From NCBI GenBank assembly GCA_905181615.1, contig CAJIYH010000006.1, positions 289,001-353,000 on the forward strand: a DNA stretch of 64,000 nt, in the 5' to 3' direction. The position numbers and the translations under genes were made by a program. The notes under the pieces were generated by a model. That model searched no databases. It was not told the DNA's origin and saw nothing but the letters and a program-made list of their open reading frames with translations. The first letter of the stretch is position 1; the number at the start of each line of letters is the position of its first letter. Below are positions 27,443 through 36,906 of the stretch, one piece after another. Source of the DNA: an uncultured Flavobacteriaceae bacterium. Lineage in GTDB: Bacteria; Bacteroidota; Bacteroidia; Flavobacteriales; Flavobacteriaceae.

Positions 27443-29338
27443 CTAATACGCTCGTTCTGACTTTCCTTCATAAAAATTGATGAATGCACGATTAACTACT
27501 CGATTCCCTCCTGGAGTTGGATAATTTCCAGTAAAATACCAATCTCCACTACTTTCGGGACAAGCAGCATGTAAATTGTCAATCCCTTGATAAATAATTT
27601 TAATCTCAGCTTTAAAATTAGGAGTGGCTAAAAGGAATGCGATTTTATCTGAAATCTCTTCAACGTTAAAAGGCTGATACAATGCACGAACGTGATTTGA
27701 AACCTCTTCTCCATAAACTTCTTTTGATGCTTTACACTTCTCATATATAGAATCTAAAGAAGCTTGTAATGTTCCGCGATCTTTGTGAAGAGCAATTGCG
27801 GCTTGAAAAGCAATAAAATCCTCTAGTTTTGCCATATCGATTCCATAACAATCTGGATATCTTATTTGAGGTGCGCTAGAAACTATAATAATTTTTTTTG
27901 GCCCTAAACGGTCAAGCATCGTAAGTATACTTTGCTTCAAAGTTGTCCCCCGAACAATACTGTCGTCTATAATAACCAAGTTGTCGGTAGGTTTAACTAC
28001 TCCATATGTTATGTCATAGATATGAGCAACTAAATCATCTCTACTTGAATCTGATGTTATAAAAGTTCTAAGCTTAGCATCTTTAATTGCTATTTTTTCT
28101 ATTCTAGGACTTAACTTTAATAATTCTAAGATTCGTTCCCGATCAATTGTAGTTTTATTAATTTCTTTTAAAATTTGGTTTTTTAAATGATTCTGAGCTT
28201 CCCCTATCAAACCATAAAAAGAGGTTTCTGCCGTATTGGGTATGTATGAAAACACTGTGTTTTCAATATCATTATTAATGTTCTCTAATATTTTAGGAAA
28301 AAGTAGTTTACCTAACTCTTTACGTTCCTTATACACAGAAGCATCGCTACCTCTAGAAAAATAAATCCGTTCAAAGGAACAGGATCTTTTTTCAAGAGGT
28401 TCTAAAACCTGCTCAATTGATGTTTCACCTGACTTCTTAACGATGATAGCGCTCCCTGGAGTTAATTCTTTAATTTCTTCAAGAGGCACATTAAAAACCG
28501 TTTGAATAACTGGCCGTTCTGAAGCAACAACAACAATTTCATCATCTTCGTAAAAGAAGGCCGGTCGAATACCTGCTGGGTCTCTTAAAACAAAAGCATC
28601 TCCATGCCCAAGCATTCCAGCCATTGCATAACCACCATCCCAATTCTTAGCTGCTTTTCTTAGTATTTTAGAAATATTTAAACGCTCTGCAATTAAAGGC
28701 GAAGCTTGAAATTTATTATATCCTTCCTTTCTTAGTTTCTTGTATATTTTAGCAACTGCATCATCTAAGAAGTGACCTATTTTCTCCATCACAGTGATCG
28801 TGTCAGCTCGTTCTTTAGGATGTTGACCAAGAGAAATAAGGTTGTCAAAAAGTTCATTTACATTAGTCATATTGAAATTTCCTGCAACAATCAGATTTCT
28901 ATGCATCCAATTATTTTGTCTCAAAAATGGATGTACACTTTCGATTCCATTATTTCCAAATGTTCCGTAACGAACATGTCCTAACATAAGTTCCCCTAGA
29001 TAAGGAGCTTTTTGTTTTAAGAGGGAGGTGTTTTGTTGTATCGAAGGGTCTTCTTCAATCGCTTCTTGAATTCTAGAACTTATTTGATTGAAAATATCTT
29101 GAATGGGTTGTTTTTCACAAGAACGCACCCTACTGATGTATCGATCACCAGGCTCCATATCAAACTTTATACTGGCAAAACCTGCACCGTCTTGACCTCG
29201 ATTATGCTGTTTCTCCATCATCAAATACATCTTATTAATTCCAAATAAGGATGTACCATACTTATCTTGATAAAATGATAGTGGTTTTTTGAGTCGTAAT
29301 AAGGCTATTCCGCACTCGTGTTTGATGGCATCACTCAT
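27443..29338 (-). CDS. purF: Amidophosphoribosyltransferase, long Bacteroidota form
   Basis: PurF makes phosphoribosylamine from PRPP and glutamine, the first committed purine step. The N-terminal class II glutaminase starts MSDAIKHECGIALLRL. Cys9 would become the catalytic N-terminal nucleophile after removal of an eight-residue propeptide, as in the Bacillus-type enzyme. NRGQDGAGFAS follows. The PRPP-binding motif is LVIIDDSIVRGTTL at about residues 453-466. At 631 residues it is longer than the classical 470-510-residue enzyme, with extra sequence in the middle (about 340-440) and at the C-terminus; this long form is common in Bacteroidota. It overlaps pfkB by four bases and is last in purN-rnhA-pfkB-purF. 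Confidence 0.9.
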   Translation of the reverse strand: MSDAIKHECGIALLRLKKPLSFYQDKYGTSLFGINKMYLMMEKQHNRGQDGAGFASIKFDMEPGDRYISRVRSCEKQPIQDIFNQISSRIQEAIEEDPSIQQNTSLLKQKAPYLGELMLGHVRYGTFGNNGIESVHPFLRQNNWMHRNLIVAGNFNMTNVNELFDNLISLGQHPKERADTITVMEKIGHFLDDAVAKIYKKLRKEGYNKFQASPLIAERLNISKILRKAAKNWDGGYAMAGMLGHGDAFVLRDPAGIRPAFFYEDDEIVVVASERPVIQTVFNVPLEEIKELTPGSAIIVKKSGETSIEQVLEPLEKRSCSFERIYFSRGSDASVYKERKELGKLLFPKILENINNDIENTVFSYIPNTAETSFYGLIGEAQNHLKNQILKEINKTTIDRERILELLKLSPRIEKIAIKDAKLRTFITSDSSRDDLVAHIYDITYGVVKPTDNLVIIDDSIVRGTTLKQSILTMLDRLGPKKIIIVSSAPQIRYPDCYGIDMAKLEDFIAFQAAIALHKDRGTLQASLDSIYEKCKASKEVYGEEVSNHVRALYQPFNVEEISDKIAFLLATPNFKAEIKIIYQGIDNLHAACPESSGDWYFTGNYPTPGGNRVVNRAFINFYEGKSERAY

Positions 29339-30276
29339 ATGTTTTTTTGTTTATCATTCCACTCAAAACTTGTAAGACTTTTGAATTTTTCGATTCGATC
29401 ATTGATTGCTTTCGAAGTTACAGCCAAAAGAGCTTTTACACCAAATTGTTCTACAGTAAAAGAAGCTAAAACAGAACCATAAATGATTCCTGATTTTAAG
29501 GTTTCAAAATTAATAGCGTCGGTGTTAGCAAGGATTCCTGAAATACCTCCAGCAAAACTGTCTCCTGCTCCTGTTGGATCAATAACTTGATCTAATGGAA
29601 ATGCTGGTGCGATAAATATTTTCCCGTCTCCAAAAAGCATGGCCCCATGTTCTCCTTTTTTAATGATAACATACTTTGGACCCATTGTGTGAATTTTCTC
29701 GGCAGCCTTAACTAAAGAATGTTCTTCAGACAATTGCCTTGCCTCTTCATCATTTATGGTAATTAGATCTGCTTTTGCAATCACTTCATCTAGCGTTGAT
29801 CTAAAATTATCCATCCAAAAATTCATAGTATCTAGCACTACAAATTTGGGTTTACCTTCCATCTGATTTAAAGCGGATAGCTGAACTCGTGGATGAAGAT
29901 TCCCAATCATCATTACTTCTGCACTTTTATAAGATAAAGGGACTATAGGATTGAAATTTTCAAGAACATTTAATTGTGTATCTATAGTTGTACGCATATT
30001 CATGTTGTCATGATAACGTCCACTCCAAAAAAAAGATTTCCCATCAGGAACCAGTTCAACTCCAGAAATATCTACATCTAAATCTTGTAAAATTTTAAGA
30101 TCACTCTCCTCAAAATCAGCTCCAATAACAGAAACTAACCCACAATCAACATCAAACTTTGAGCTAGCAAGAGCTATATAAGTTGCCGCGCCGCCAAGTA
30201 TTCTATTAACTTTATCGAAAGGTGTTTCGATGGCATCATAGGCCATGGTCCCTACAACAAGTAATTTGTTCTTCAT
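29335..30276 (-). CDS. PfkB-family sugar/nucleoside kinase
   Basis: The 313-residue protein has a ribokinase fold. The N-terminal substrate-side motif is GGAATYIALASSKFDVDCGL, and the C-terminal ATP-site signature DPTGAGDSFAGGISG contains the catalytic base Asp and the anion-hole glycines. Family members phosphorylate ribose, adenosine, inosine or other sugars. The operon with purN and purF suggests a nucleoside or ribose substrate, but the sequence alone does not fix it. Its stop overlaps the purF start (ATGA), so the two are translationally coupled. Confidence 0.88.
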   Translation of the reverse strand: MKNKLLVVGTMAYDAIETPFDKVNRILGGAATYIALASSKFDVDCGLVSVIGADFEESDLKILQDLDVDISGVELVPDGKSFFWSGRYHDNMNMRTTIDTQLNVLENFNPIVPLSYKSAEVMMIGNLHPRVQLSALNQMEGKPKFVVLDTMNFWMDNFRSTLDEVIAKADLITINDEEARQLSEEHSLVKAAEKIHTMGPKYVIIKKGEHGAMLFGDGKIFIAPAFPLDQVIDPTGAGDSFAGGISGILANTDAINFETLKSGIIYGSVLASFTVEQFGVKALLAVTSKAINDRIEKFKSLTSFEWNDKQKNI

Positions 30277-30324
30277 AAGGCAAAGATAAAACTTCTTTTG
30301 AGCTTCTGTAGTCCAAAAAAGACT

Positions 30325-30807
30325 TTAGTGCTGTTTCTTACTCTCATTTTCAAAAAATACATCTTTCTCTTTAGTTCCATTTTTTGCAGCATTAACCGCC
30401 AAGCTATCACAACGCTCGTTTTGTGGGTGATCATTATGTCCTTTTACCCATTGAAACTTAACATTGTGTTGTTCGTAAATAGTTAAAAACCTTTTCCATA
30501 AGTCAGGATTTTTCTTGCCTTTAAAGTTTTTGGCCTTCCAGCCATAGACCCATTTTTTTTCAACGGAATCAATAACATACTTGGAGTCTGAAAACACCAC
30601 TACATTTAGAGGTTGTTCTTTGAGTTTTTCCAGGGCTACAATTACCCCTAAGAGTTCCATTCTGTTATTTGTAGTAAAAGCATATCCCTGAGCGTACTCT
30701 TTATAATAATTTTGGCCAACCAATTCTATAATGATACCATATCCTCCAGGCCCTGGATTACCTAATGCCGAACCATCCGTGTAAATATGAATTTGAGCTT
30801 TTTGCAC
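30325..30807 (-). CDS. rnhA: Ribonuclease HI
   Basis: This enzyme cleaves RNA in RNA-DNA hybrids. The 160-residue protein has all catalytic acids: Asp in IHIYTDGSALGNPGPGGYG, Glu in NNRMELLGVIVALE, Asp in VVFSDSKYVIDSV, and the final Asp in HPQNERCDSLAVNAA. Basic-protrusion residues (KKWVYGWKAKNFKGKKN) are present, as in the E. coli-type enzyme. It starts four bases after the purN stop, placing it inside the purine operon. Confidence 0.95.
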   Translation of the reverse strand: MQKAQIHIYTDGSALGNPGPGGYGIIIELVGQNYYKEYAQGYAFTTNNRMELLGVIVALEKLKEQPLNVVVFSDSKYVIDSVEKKWVYGWKAKNFKGKKNPDLWKRFLTIYEQHNVKFQWVKGHNDHPQNERCDSLAVNAAKNGTKEKDVFFENESKKQH

Positions 30808-30811
30808 GCGG

Positions 30812-31378
30812 CTATTTGTTTAAAATTTGATTTATAACTTCTGGAAAGTGCTTGTGTTCTAGTTTATGAATCTTTTGGGCAATACTGTCTGGGTCATCGT
30901 TAGAATCTATTCCAACTTGAGCTTGAAAAATAATTCCACCTTCATCATAATTTTCATTAACATAATGAATTGTTATACCTGTATGCGAGTCTCCAGAATC
31001 TTTTACTGCCTGATGCACATGTTTACCGAACATTCCTTTACCTCCATGTTTTGGGAGTAAAGCCGGGTGAATATTTATGATTTTATTTGGAAACAACTGA
31101 ATAAGTTTTTTTGGTATTTTTAATAAAAACCCTGCCAAAACAATCAAATCTGGCTTTAAGTCGTTTAAGTAATTTACGATTTCATTAGATTCAAAATAGC
31201 TTTTATTCAGCCATACACAGGGAACATCAAAAGATTTAGCACGTTCAAAAACTCCCGCTTCACGTTTATTCGAGATAACACATGAAACATCAGCTACAGA
31301 AGAAACTTTGAAGTAGCGCATGATCTCTTCGGCATTGGAGCCGTTTCCAGAAGCTAGGATTATTATTTTTTTTGCCAT
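30812..31378 (-). CDS. purN: Phosphoribosylglycinamide formyltransferase
   Basis: PurN transfers a formyl group from 10-formyl-THF to GAR. The phosphate-binding start IILASGNGSNAEEIMRYF is at residues 5-22. The catalytic Asn-His pair is in NIHPALLPKHGGKGMFG, and the catalytic Asp lies in HTGITIHYVNENYDEGGIIF. The length of 188 residues is normal. It is the first gene of the minus-strand operon purN-rnhA-pfkB-purF and divergent from acpP. Confidence 0.95.
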   Translation of the reverse strand: MAKKIIILASGNGSNAEEIMRYFKVSSVADVSCVISNKREAGVFERAKSFDVPCVWLNKSYFESNEIVNYLNDLKPDLIVLAGFLLKIPKKLIQLFPNKIINIHPALLPKHGGKGMFGKHVHQAVKDSGDSHTGITIHYVNENYDEGGIIFQAQVGIDSNDDPDSIAQKIHKLEHKHFPEVINQILNK

Positions 31379-31505
31379 GTCAATAAAAAAACAAAATAAC
31401 GCATAATCCCTTAACCAGAAAAGAAAACAGACCGCTACCTGAAAAAAAGAGTTAAAAAAAAACCAATTTAGTTCAGTAAAATGACGTATTCCTTTAAAGT
31501 TTTTT

Positions 31506-31513
31506 ATTTTTGC
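31506..31513 (+). promoter_or_regulatory. Candidate -7 promoter element of acpP-fabF-rnc
   Basis: TATTTTTG, an exact TAnnTTTG match, lies 30 bases before the acpP ATG, leaving a short leader. No clear TTG is seen at -33. Confidence 0.5.
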
Positions 31514-31543
31514 GTATTAAACAAAATTTAAAACAAATTTATT

Positions 31544-31777
31544 ATGTCAGACATTTCATCAAGAGTTAAAGCTATTATTGTAGATAAACTAGGCGTTGAC
31601 GAAAACGAAGTAGTTACTGAAGCAAGCTTTACAAATGATTTAGGTGCAGATTCATTAGATACTGTAGAGCTAATTATGGAATTTGAAAAGGAATTTGATA
31701 TCCAAATCCCAGATGACCAAGCAGAAAACATCGCAACTGTTGGTCAAGCTATTCAATACATCGAGCAAGCCTCGTAA
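31544..31777 (+). CDS. acpP: Acyl carrier protein
   Basis: The 77-residue acidic four-helix protein carries growing acyl chains on a phosphopantetheine arm attached to the Ser of [18 protein letters not shown] (around residue 38). Sequence and length are typical of fatty-acid-synthesis ACP. fabF follows after 13 bases, the common acpP-fabF-rnc order of Bacteroidota. Confidence 0.98.
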   Translation: MSDISSRVKAIIVDKLGVDENEVVTEASFTNDLGADSLDTVELIMEFEKEFDIQIPDDQAENIATVGQAIQYIEQAS

Positions 31778-31790
31778 AACTTTAAAATTT

Positions 31791-33041
31791 ATGACTCCAA
31801 GACGAGTAGTTATTACCGGATTGGGGGCATTAACACCTATCGGAAACACCCTTTCTGAGTTTTGGGAAGGACTTGTTTCTGGTAAAAGCGGTGCCGCCCC
31901 TATAACTTATTTTGATGCTTCTGAATTCAAAACGAAATTTGCCTGTGAATTAAAAAACTTTAATGTTCTTGATTTTATGGATCGAAAAGAGGCAAGAAAA
32001 CAAGATCGTTTTACTCAATATGCACTTGTTTCAACTCAAGAGGCAATTGAAGACTCTTGCCTTCCTCTTGACACTGTTGATAAAAATCGAATTGGTGTTA
32101 TTTGGGGCGCTGGAATAGGAGGGCTAGAAACCTTCCAAAATGAAGTTCTAAATTTCGCTGACAACGATAAAAAACCAAAGTTTAATCCTTTTTTTATCCC
32201 TAAAATGATTCCAGACATTGCTCCGGGAATGATTTCAATCAAATATGGTTTTAGAGGCCCAAATTTTGCAACAGTATCTGCATGCGCTTCTTCTTCAAAC
32301 GCATTAATAGATTCACTAAACTACATACGTCTAAATCATGCAGACGTAATGGTCACTGGAGGTTCAGAAGCTGGGGTTACTTATGCTGGAATTGGTGGCT
32401 TTAATGCCATGCGTGCATTATCAACTAGAAACGATGATCCGCAAACTGCATCGCGTCCTTTTGACAAGGATCGAGATGGGTTTGTATTAGGGGAAGGTTC
32501 CGGAACTTTAATATTAGAAGAATACGAGCACGCTAAAGCGCGTGGTGCAAAAATATATGCTGAAATTGTTGGTGGAGGACTTTCAGCAGACGCACATCAC
32601 ATGACTGCACCACATCCAGAAGGAATTGGAGCTCGAAATGTTATGCTTAATTGTTTACGAGACGCCAATCTCAAACCAGATGATGTAGATGTTATTAATA
32701 TGCATGGAACTTCAACTGGCCTTGGAGACCTTGCGGAATCTAAAGCTATCAAAGAAGTTTTTGGAGAGCACTTATATTCAATGAATGTAAACTCTACAAA
32801 ATCAATGACGGGACATTTACTCGGTGCTGCTGGAGCAATTGAAGCTATTGCATCGGTTATGAGTATTCAAAAAAATATAGTTCCCCCTACAATTAATCTT
32901 CACACTCAAGATAAAGCGATTGATCCAAAAATCAATTTTACGTTTGGAACCGCTCAGAAAAGAGAGGTAAAAGTAGCTTTATCTAACACTTTTGGTTTTG
33001 GAGGGCACAATGCTTGTGTAATATTCAGAGAAATTTCTTAA
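31791..33041 (+). CDS. fabF: Beta-ketoacyl-ACP synthase II
   Basis: FabF elongates acyl-ACP by condensation with malonyl-ACP. The 416-residue protein starts at the ATG at 31791 (MTPRRVVITGLGALTPIGN); longer in-frame extensions run into acpP and are not real. The Cys-His-His triad is visible: Cys in TVSACASSSNALIDSL, His in VINMHGTSTGLGDLAE, and His in NSTKSMTGHLLGAAGAIE. The C-terminal NTFGFGGHNACVIF is typical. rnc begins eight bases after its stop. Confidence 0.97.
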   Translation: MTPRRVVITGLGALTPIGNTLSEFWEGLVSGKSGAAPITYFDASEFKTKFACELKNFNVLDFMDRKEARKQDRFTQYALVSTQEAIEDSCLPLDTVDKNRIGVIWGAGIGGLETFQNEVLNFADNDKKPKFNPFFIPKMIPDIAPGMISIKYGFRGPNFATVSACASSSNALIDSLNYIRLNHADVMVTGGSEAGVTYAGIGGFNAMRALSTRNDDPQTASRPFDKDRDGFVLGEGSGTLILEEYEHAKARGAKIYAEIVGGGLSADAHHMTAPHPEGIGARNVMLNCLRDANLKPDDVDVINMHGTSTGLGDLAESKAIKEVFGEHLYSMNVNSTKSMTGHLLGAAGAIEAIASVMSIQKNIVPPTINLHTQDKAIDPKINFTFGTAQKREVKVALSNTFGFGGHNACVIFREIS

Positions 33042-33049
33042 TTTGGAAT

Positions 33050-33769
33050 GTGAAATTTATTCCAAAACTATGGTCTAAAAAACTGGTAGACCAAAAACTC
33101 TTTGACAATCTTAAAAATCTTTTGGGCTTTATGCCGTATAACAAAAGTATTTACAGGGCTGCATTCACTCATCGTTCAATGAATCTTAGGAATACCGAAG
33201 GGGAACCTATGAATTTTGAACGTCTTGAATATCTCGGAGATTCTATTCTTAGTACAATTGTTGCTCGATACTTATTTGAAGTTCTTCCGGACGCCAATGA
33301 AGGAAAGCTGACCCTAATGAAATCTAAAATAGTAAGCAGAGAAAAATTAAACCGTATTGGTAAAGAAATGAAACTTCTTGACCTGCTCGTGTTTAAAGGT
33401 AAGAAAAATAATTTTGGAGACGACATCTACGGGAACATATTGGAAGCATTAATAGGAGCTATTTTTATTGACAAAGGTTATGAAAAATGTAAATCTATTT
33501 TAGAGAAAATATTCTTCAAACCGTACATTGAACTTGAAACAATTGAGAATAAAGTTGTTTCATATAAGAGCTTACTTATTGAATGGAGTCAAAAAGAAAA
33601 ACAAAACCTCACTTTTGAGACTGAAGCAGATAACGGAAAAGATCCAGAAGTAAATTTTTATTGTAAAATCTTATTGAACAACAAATTAATCACTAAGTCT
33701 AGAGATCTTTCTAAAAAAAAGGCAGAAGAAAAAGCTTCAAAAAATGCTGTTAGAGTTTTAAAACTATAA
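33050..33769 (+). CDS. rnc: Ribonuclease III
   Basis: RNase III processes rRNA precursors and other double-stranded RNA. The signature is NFERLEYLGDSILSTIVARY, with a second acidic cluster in DIYGNILEALIGAIFIDKGY. A double-stranded RNA-binding domain covers the last 70 residues (VSYKSLLIEWSQKEKQNLTF, then KKKAEEKASKNAVRVLKL). I choose the GTG at 33050 (MKFIPKLWSKK), eight bases after fabF, over the TTG at 33014 that would overlap fabF. Both keep the same frame. Confidence 0.94.
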   Translation: MKFIPKLWSKKLVDQKLFDNLKNLLGFMPYNKSIYRAAFTHRSMNLRNTEGEPMNFERLEYLGDSILSTIVARYLFEVLPDANEGKLTLMKSKIVSREKLNRIGKEMKLLDLLVFKGKKNNFGDDIYGNILEALIGAIFIDKGYEKCKSILEKIFFKPYIELETIENKVVSYKSLLIEWSQKEKQNLTFETEADNGKDPEVNFYCKILLNNKLITKSRDLSKKKAEEKASKNAVRVLKL

Positions 33770-33844
33770 GTTAGAGCAATAACGTTTTCAGAGCAAATTA
33801 CATTCCTATTAAAACAGACCCGGACTGGGTTTGATTGAAATGAC

Positions 33845-33852
33845 TATCTTTG
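33845..33852 (+). promoter_or_regulatory. Candidate -7 promoter element of IPExxxVDY gene and pyk
   Basis: TATCTTTG matches TAnnTTTG. It ends one base before the ATG at 33854, so transcription should begin at about 33858-33860, at the second ATG (33860). This favours the later start and a leaderless or nearly leaderless message. Confidence 0.5.
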
Positions 33853-33859
33853 CATGTTA

Positions 33860-34333
33860 ATGGATTATAAGAAACATCATCTAGAAAAAACAATAGAAGA
33901 AGAAGCTTTTTCATTAATTGCTATTCACACATCGATAGAAGATTTTCAGCTAGCGTATTTCATTAACCAAAACTGTTCAACGTTCTTCAAAAGAAATCAT
34001 GATTTATATTCATCTCATTTAAAAACAAATATTAAGGGAATGATTTGGAAAAACAGTTGGGATGAAGAAAGTCATTGGCACTTATTCACTAATAAGTATG
34101 CCAAAAGCAAAAAAAACTCAAATCAGGATTCTGAATTGTTTTTTGAAGAGTCTATTACTATGAAACAATACGTTTTGCCAGAATTTAGACAGGTTAATTA
34201 TTTTATTAAAAAACCTGAAGACATAGCAAGCGAAAGTTTATTAAACAAAATTAAGAATATGTCAGAAATACAATTTGCTTACAGTATTTCGGAAGAGAAC
34301 ATAAAATCACACAAAAACATAATTTTTGACTAA
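33860..34333 (+). CDS. IPExxxVDY-family protein
   Basis: The protein of about 157 residues belongs to a Bacteroidota family named after a C-terminal motif that here reads VLPEFRQVNYFIK (around residue 113). The start MDYKKHHLEKTIEEEAFSLI and the IEDFQLAYFINQNC segment fit that family. Its function is not known. It overlaps pyk by one base (TAATG) and so is translationally coupled to pyruvate kinase, a neighbourhood I believe is conserved in flavobacteria. I prefer the ATG at 33860 to the one at 33854 because a -7 promoter element abuts the latter. Confidence 0.82.
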   Translation: MDYKKHHLEKTIEEEAFSLIAIHTSIEDFQLAYFINQNCSTFFKRNHDLYSSHLKTNIKGMIWKNSWDEESHWHLFTNKYAKSKKNSNQDSELFFEESITMKQYVLPEFRQVNYFIKKPEDIASESLLNKIKNMSEIQFAYSISEENIKSHKNIIFD

Positions 34334-35760
34334 TGCTATTACATAAAAAAACAAAAATAGTTGCAACACTAGGGCCAGCTTCGGAAAGCGAAGAGGTTTT
34401 AGAACAAATGATACTTGCAGGAACCAATGTGTTTCGAATTAATTTTTCTCATGCTGATCATTCTGATGTTGCAAAAAGAATACAAATAATTAGAGAATTA
34501 AGTGAGAAGTTAAATCTTCATATTTCTATTCTTGGAGACCTTCAAGGGCCTAAACTAAGGTTAGGTGTTATTGAAGAAGGAGCTTTTGTTAATCCTGGAG
34601 ACTTGGTCGATTTTAATACCTCTGCTCCATTTCAAGGGAACGCAAAATCTGCCTACATGACATACAAACGTTTTCCTTTAGATGTAAATCTTGGAGAACG
34701 CATATTATTAGATGATGGGAAACTCATTTTTGAAGTTGTCTCATCTGACAGAAAAGAACTTGTTACCGCAAAAGTAATTCAAGGAGGTCCTTTCAAGTCA
34801 AAAAAAGGAGTTAATCTTCCAAATACAAATGTATCTCTACCGGCTTTAACAAAAAAAGATATTGATGATGCTATTTTTGCAATTGAGCAAAAGGTAGACT
34901 GGATTGCTCTTTCGTTTGTTCGTAATAGCGAAGATTTGATTGAACTTCAAGATTTAATCAAAAAGCACTCCGAACATAAAATTCCAATCATAGCAAAAAT
35001 AGAAAAGCCTGAAGCCATTGAAAACATAGACAAAATCATTGCATATTGTGATGGCCTTATGGTTGCTCGGGGAGATTTAGGAGTTGAAGTTCCAGCTGCA
35101 GAGGTTCCTTTGATTCAAAAGAATTTAGTTTTAAAAGCTAAAAAAGCTCGTATTCCAGTAATTATTGCAACTCAAATGATGGAGACAATGATTGACAGTT
35201 TAACACCAACAAGAGCAGAAGTAAATGATGTTGCAAATTCTGTAATGGACGGTGCAGATGCTGTGATGCTTTCGGGAGAAACATCTGTTGGAGAATATCC
35301 TGTTCAAGTCATAGAAACGATGACATCGATCCTCAAGAGTGTTGAGAATTCGCCCTTAATAAGAGTCCCTCAAAGTCCTCCAAACATAAGAACACCAAGA
35401 TTTATAACTAAATCTGTTTGTTATCATGCAGCAAATATGGCTAATGAAATAAATGCTAAAGCGATTTGCACTCTAACTAACAGTGGTTATACTGCTTTTC
35501 AGATTTCTGCATGGAGACCCTCAGCAGCAGTTTTAGTGTTTACTTCGAACAAACGCATCTTATCACAACTAAATTTACTTTGGGGTGTAAAAGCCTTCTA
35601 TTATAATCGGTTTGAAAGTACTGATAATACAGTAGAAGAGGTAAACAAAATTGCAGAAAAAGAAGGGTATGTGAAAAAAGGAGACATGTTAATCAACTTA
35701 GCCGCAATGCCCATCATTGATCAAGGTATGGTTAATACATTACGGGTTTCTTTAATCTAA
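34333..35760 (+). CDS. pyk: Pyruvate kinase
   Basis: This enzyme converts phosphoenolpyruvate and ADP to pyruvate and ATP. The 475-residue protein has KIVATLGPASESEEVLEQMI at the N-terminus, GDLQGPKLRLG, the active-site lysine region PIIAKIEKPEAIENIDKIIA and MVARGDLGVEVPAAEVPLIQ. A C-terminal allosteric domain follows and no extra PEP-utiliser domain is present. It follows the IPExxxVDY gene with one-base overlap and its stop overlaps convergent dinB by four bases. Confidence 0.97.
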   Translation: MLLHKKTKIVATLGPASESEEVLEQMILAGTNVFRINFSHADHSDVAKRIQIIRELSEKLNLHISILGDLQGPKLRLGVIEEGAFVNPGDLVDFNTSAPFQGNAKSAYMTYKRFPLDVNLGERILLDDGKLIFEVVSSDRKELVTAKVIQGGPFKSKKGVNLPNTNVSLPALTKKDIDDAIFAIEQKVDWIALSFVRNSEDLIELQDLIKKHSEHKIPIIAKIEKPEAIENIDKIIAYCDGLMVARGDLGVEVPAAEVPLIQKNLVLKAKKARIPVIIATQMMETMIDSLTPTRAEVNDVANSVMDGADAVMLSGETSVGEYPVQVIETMTSILKSVENSPLIRVPQSPPNIRTPRFITKSVCYHAANMANEINAKAICTLTNSGYTAFQISAWRPSAAVLVFTSNKRILSQLNLLWGVKAFYYNRFESTDNTVEEVNKIAEKEGYVKKGDMLINLAAMPIIDQGMVNTLRVSLI

Positions 35761-36860
35761 AAGGGCAAGCTTAGTTGAACTTCCATTTTGTCGGTTTCAA
35801 TATTCGATTTCTTTTTGGAAGGGGTATTAAGATTAGAAATAGTGATTCCTATTAGGCGAACAGAATTTTGTAGTTTTTCTTGATACATTAATTGAAGTGT
35901 ATGTTCAATGAGCATGCTTTTATCCGAAACAAAAAAAGGAAGTGTCTTACTTCTTGTTTGTTGAATAAAATCAGAGTATTTAATTTTAAGAGTAATTGTT
36001 TTACCTGAATATTTGTATCGTTTAATTCTTTTATCTAGTTTTTCTGCTATCTCTTTAATTTTTTCAGCAAGATAGATTTCACTGGTTAGATTTTCTTTAA
36101 ATGTATGTTCAGTACCAATCGATTTTGGTAAACGTATAGGTTCTACAGGACTGGTATGAATTCCTCTAATTACATTAAAATAATAGTCTCCGGACTTACC
36201 GAAGTGTTCTATAAGAAATGCTTTTGATTTTTGCTTTAAATCATTGCCAGTAAAAATCCCTAAATGATACATTTTCTTTGCCGTAACTTTTCCAACCCCA
36301 TGAAATTTTCTTATTTCCAGTGACTCAAGAAACGAAAGCACTTCTTCTGGAGGTACAGTCTTTTGTCCATTTGGCTTATTATAATCACTCGCAATTTTAG
36401 CAACAAACTTATTAATAGAAATACCTGCAGAAGCATTTAATCCAGTTTTTGTCTTGATTTTATTTCGGATTTCGGTAGCTAAAAGCGTAGCTGAAATGGC
36501 GTTTTTATTGTTTTGAGTAACATCTAAATAAGCCTCGTCTAAGGAAAGAGGTTCAACTAGATTGGTGTATTCCGAAAAAATTACTCGAATTTGATTTGAC
36601 ACTTCTTTGTATCTATCAAATCTAGGCTTAACAAAAATAAGGTCCGGACAATTACGCTTAGCAACAATTCCACTCATTGCACTTCTTACTCCAAACTTTC
36701 GCGCTTCATAGCTTGCAGCTGCAACCACACCTCGATCACCTCCTCCACCAACAGCAATGGCTTTGCCTCTTAATGACGGGTCATCTAACTGCTCTACAGA
36801 AGTATAAAAAGCATCCATGTCAACATGAATAATCTTTCGAACGTGATTTTCCTGATCCAT
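35757..36860 (-). CDS. dinB: DNA polymerase IV
   Basis: This is a Y-family translesion polymerase. The catalytic acids are in HVDMDAFYTSVEQ (residues 14-26) and SLDEAYLDV (near 103-111). The palm, finger and little-finger regions are complete, with PNGQKTVPPEEVLSFLESL and GVGKVTAKKMYHLGI (helix-hairpin-helix). The protein ends QLSLPF, a good beta-clamp binding motif. The length of 367 residues is normal. It is convergent with pyk. Confidence 0.96.
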   Translation of the reverse strand: MDQENHVRKIIHVDMDAFYTSVEQLDDPSLRGKAIAVGGGGDRGVVAAASYEARKFGVRSAMSGIVAKRNCPDLIFVKPRFDRYKEVSNQIRVIFSEYTNLVEPLSLDEAYLDVTQNNKNAISATLLATEIRNKIKTKTGLNASAGISINKFVAKIASDYNKPNGQKTVPPEEVLSFLESLEIRKFHGVGKVTAKKMYHLGIFTGNDLKQKSKAFLIEHFGKSGDYYFNVIRGIHTSPVEPIRLPKSIGTEHTFKENLTSEIYLAEKIKEIAEKLDKRIKRYKYSGKTITLKIKYSDFIQQTRSKTLPFFVSDKSMLIEHTLQLMYQEKLQNSVRLIGITISNLNTPSKKKSNIETDKMEVQLSLPF

Positions 36861-36906
36861 ATGCTAAATTACATATCTTTAATGGGTAATGAAACAATGC
36901 TTTTAA

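Noticed and set aside
31683-31790. In-frame N-terminal extension of fabF overlapping acpP
   Set aside because: It is acpP read in another frame; FabF proteins start at MTPRRVVITG.
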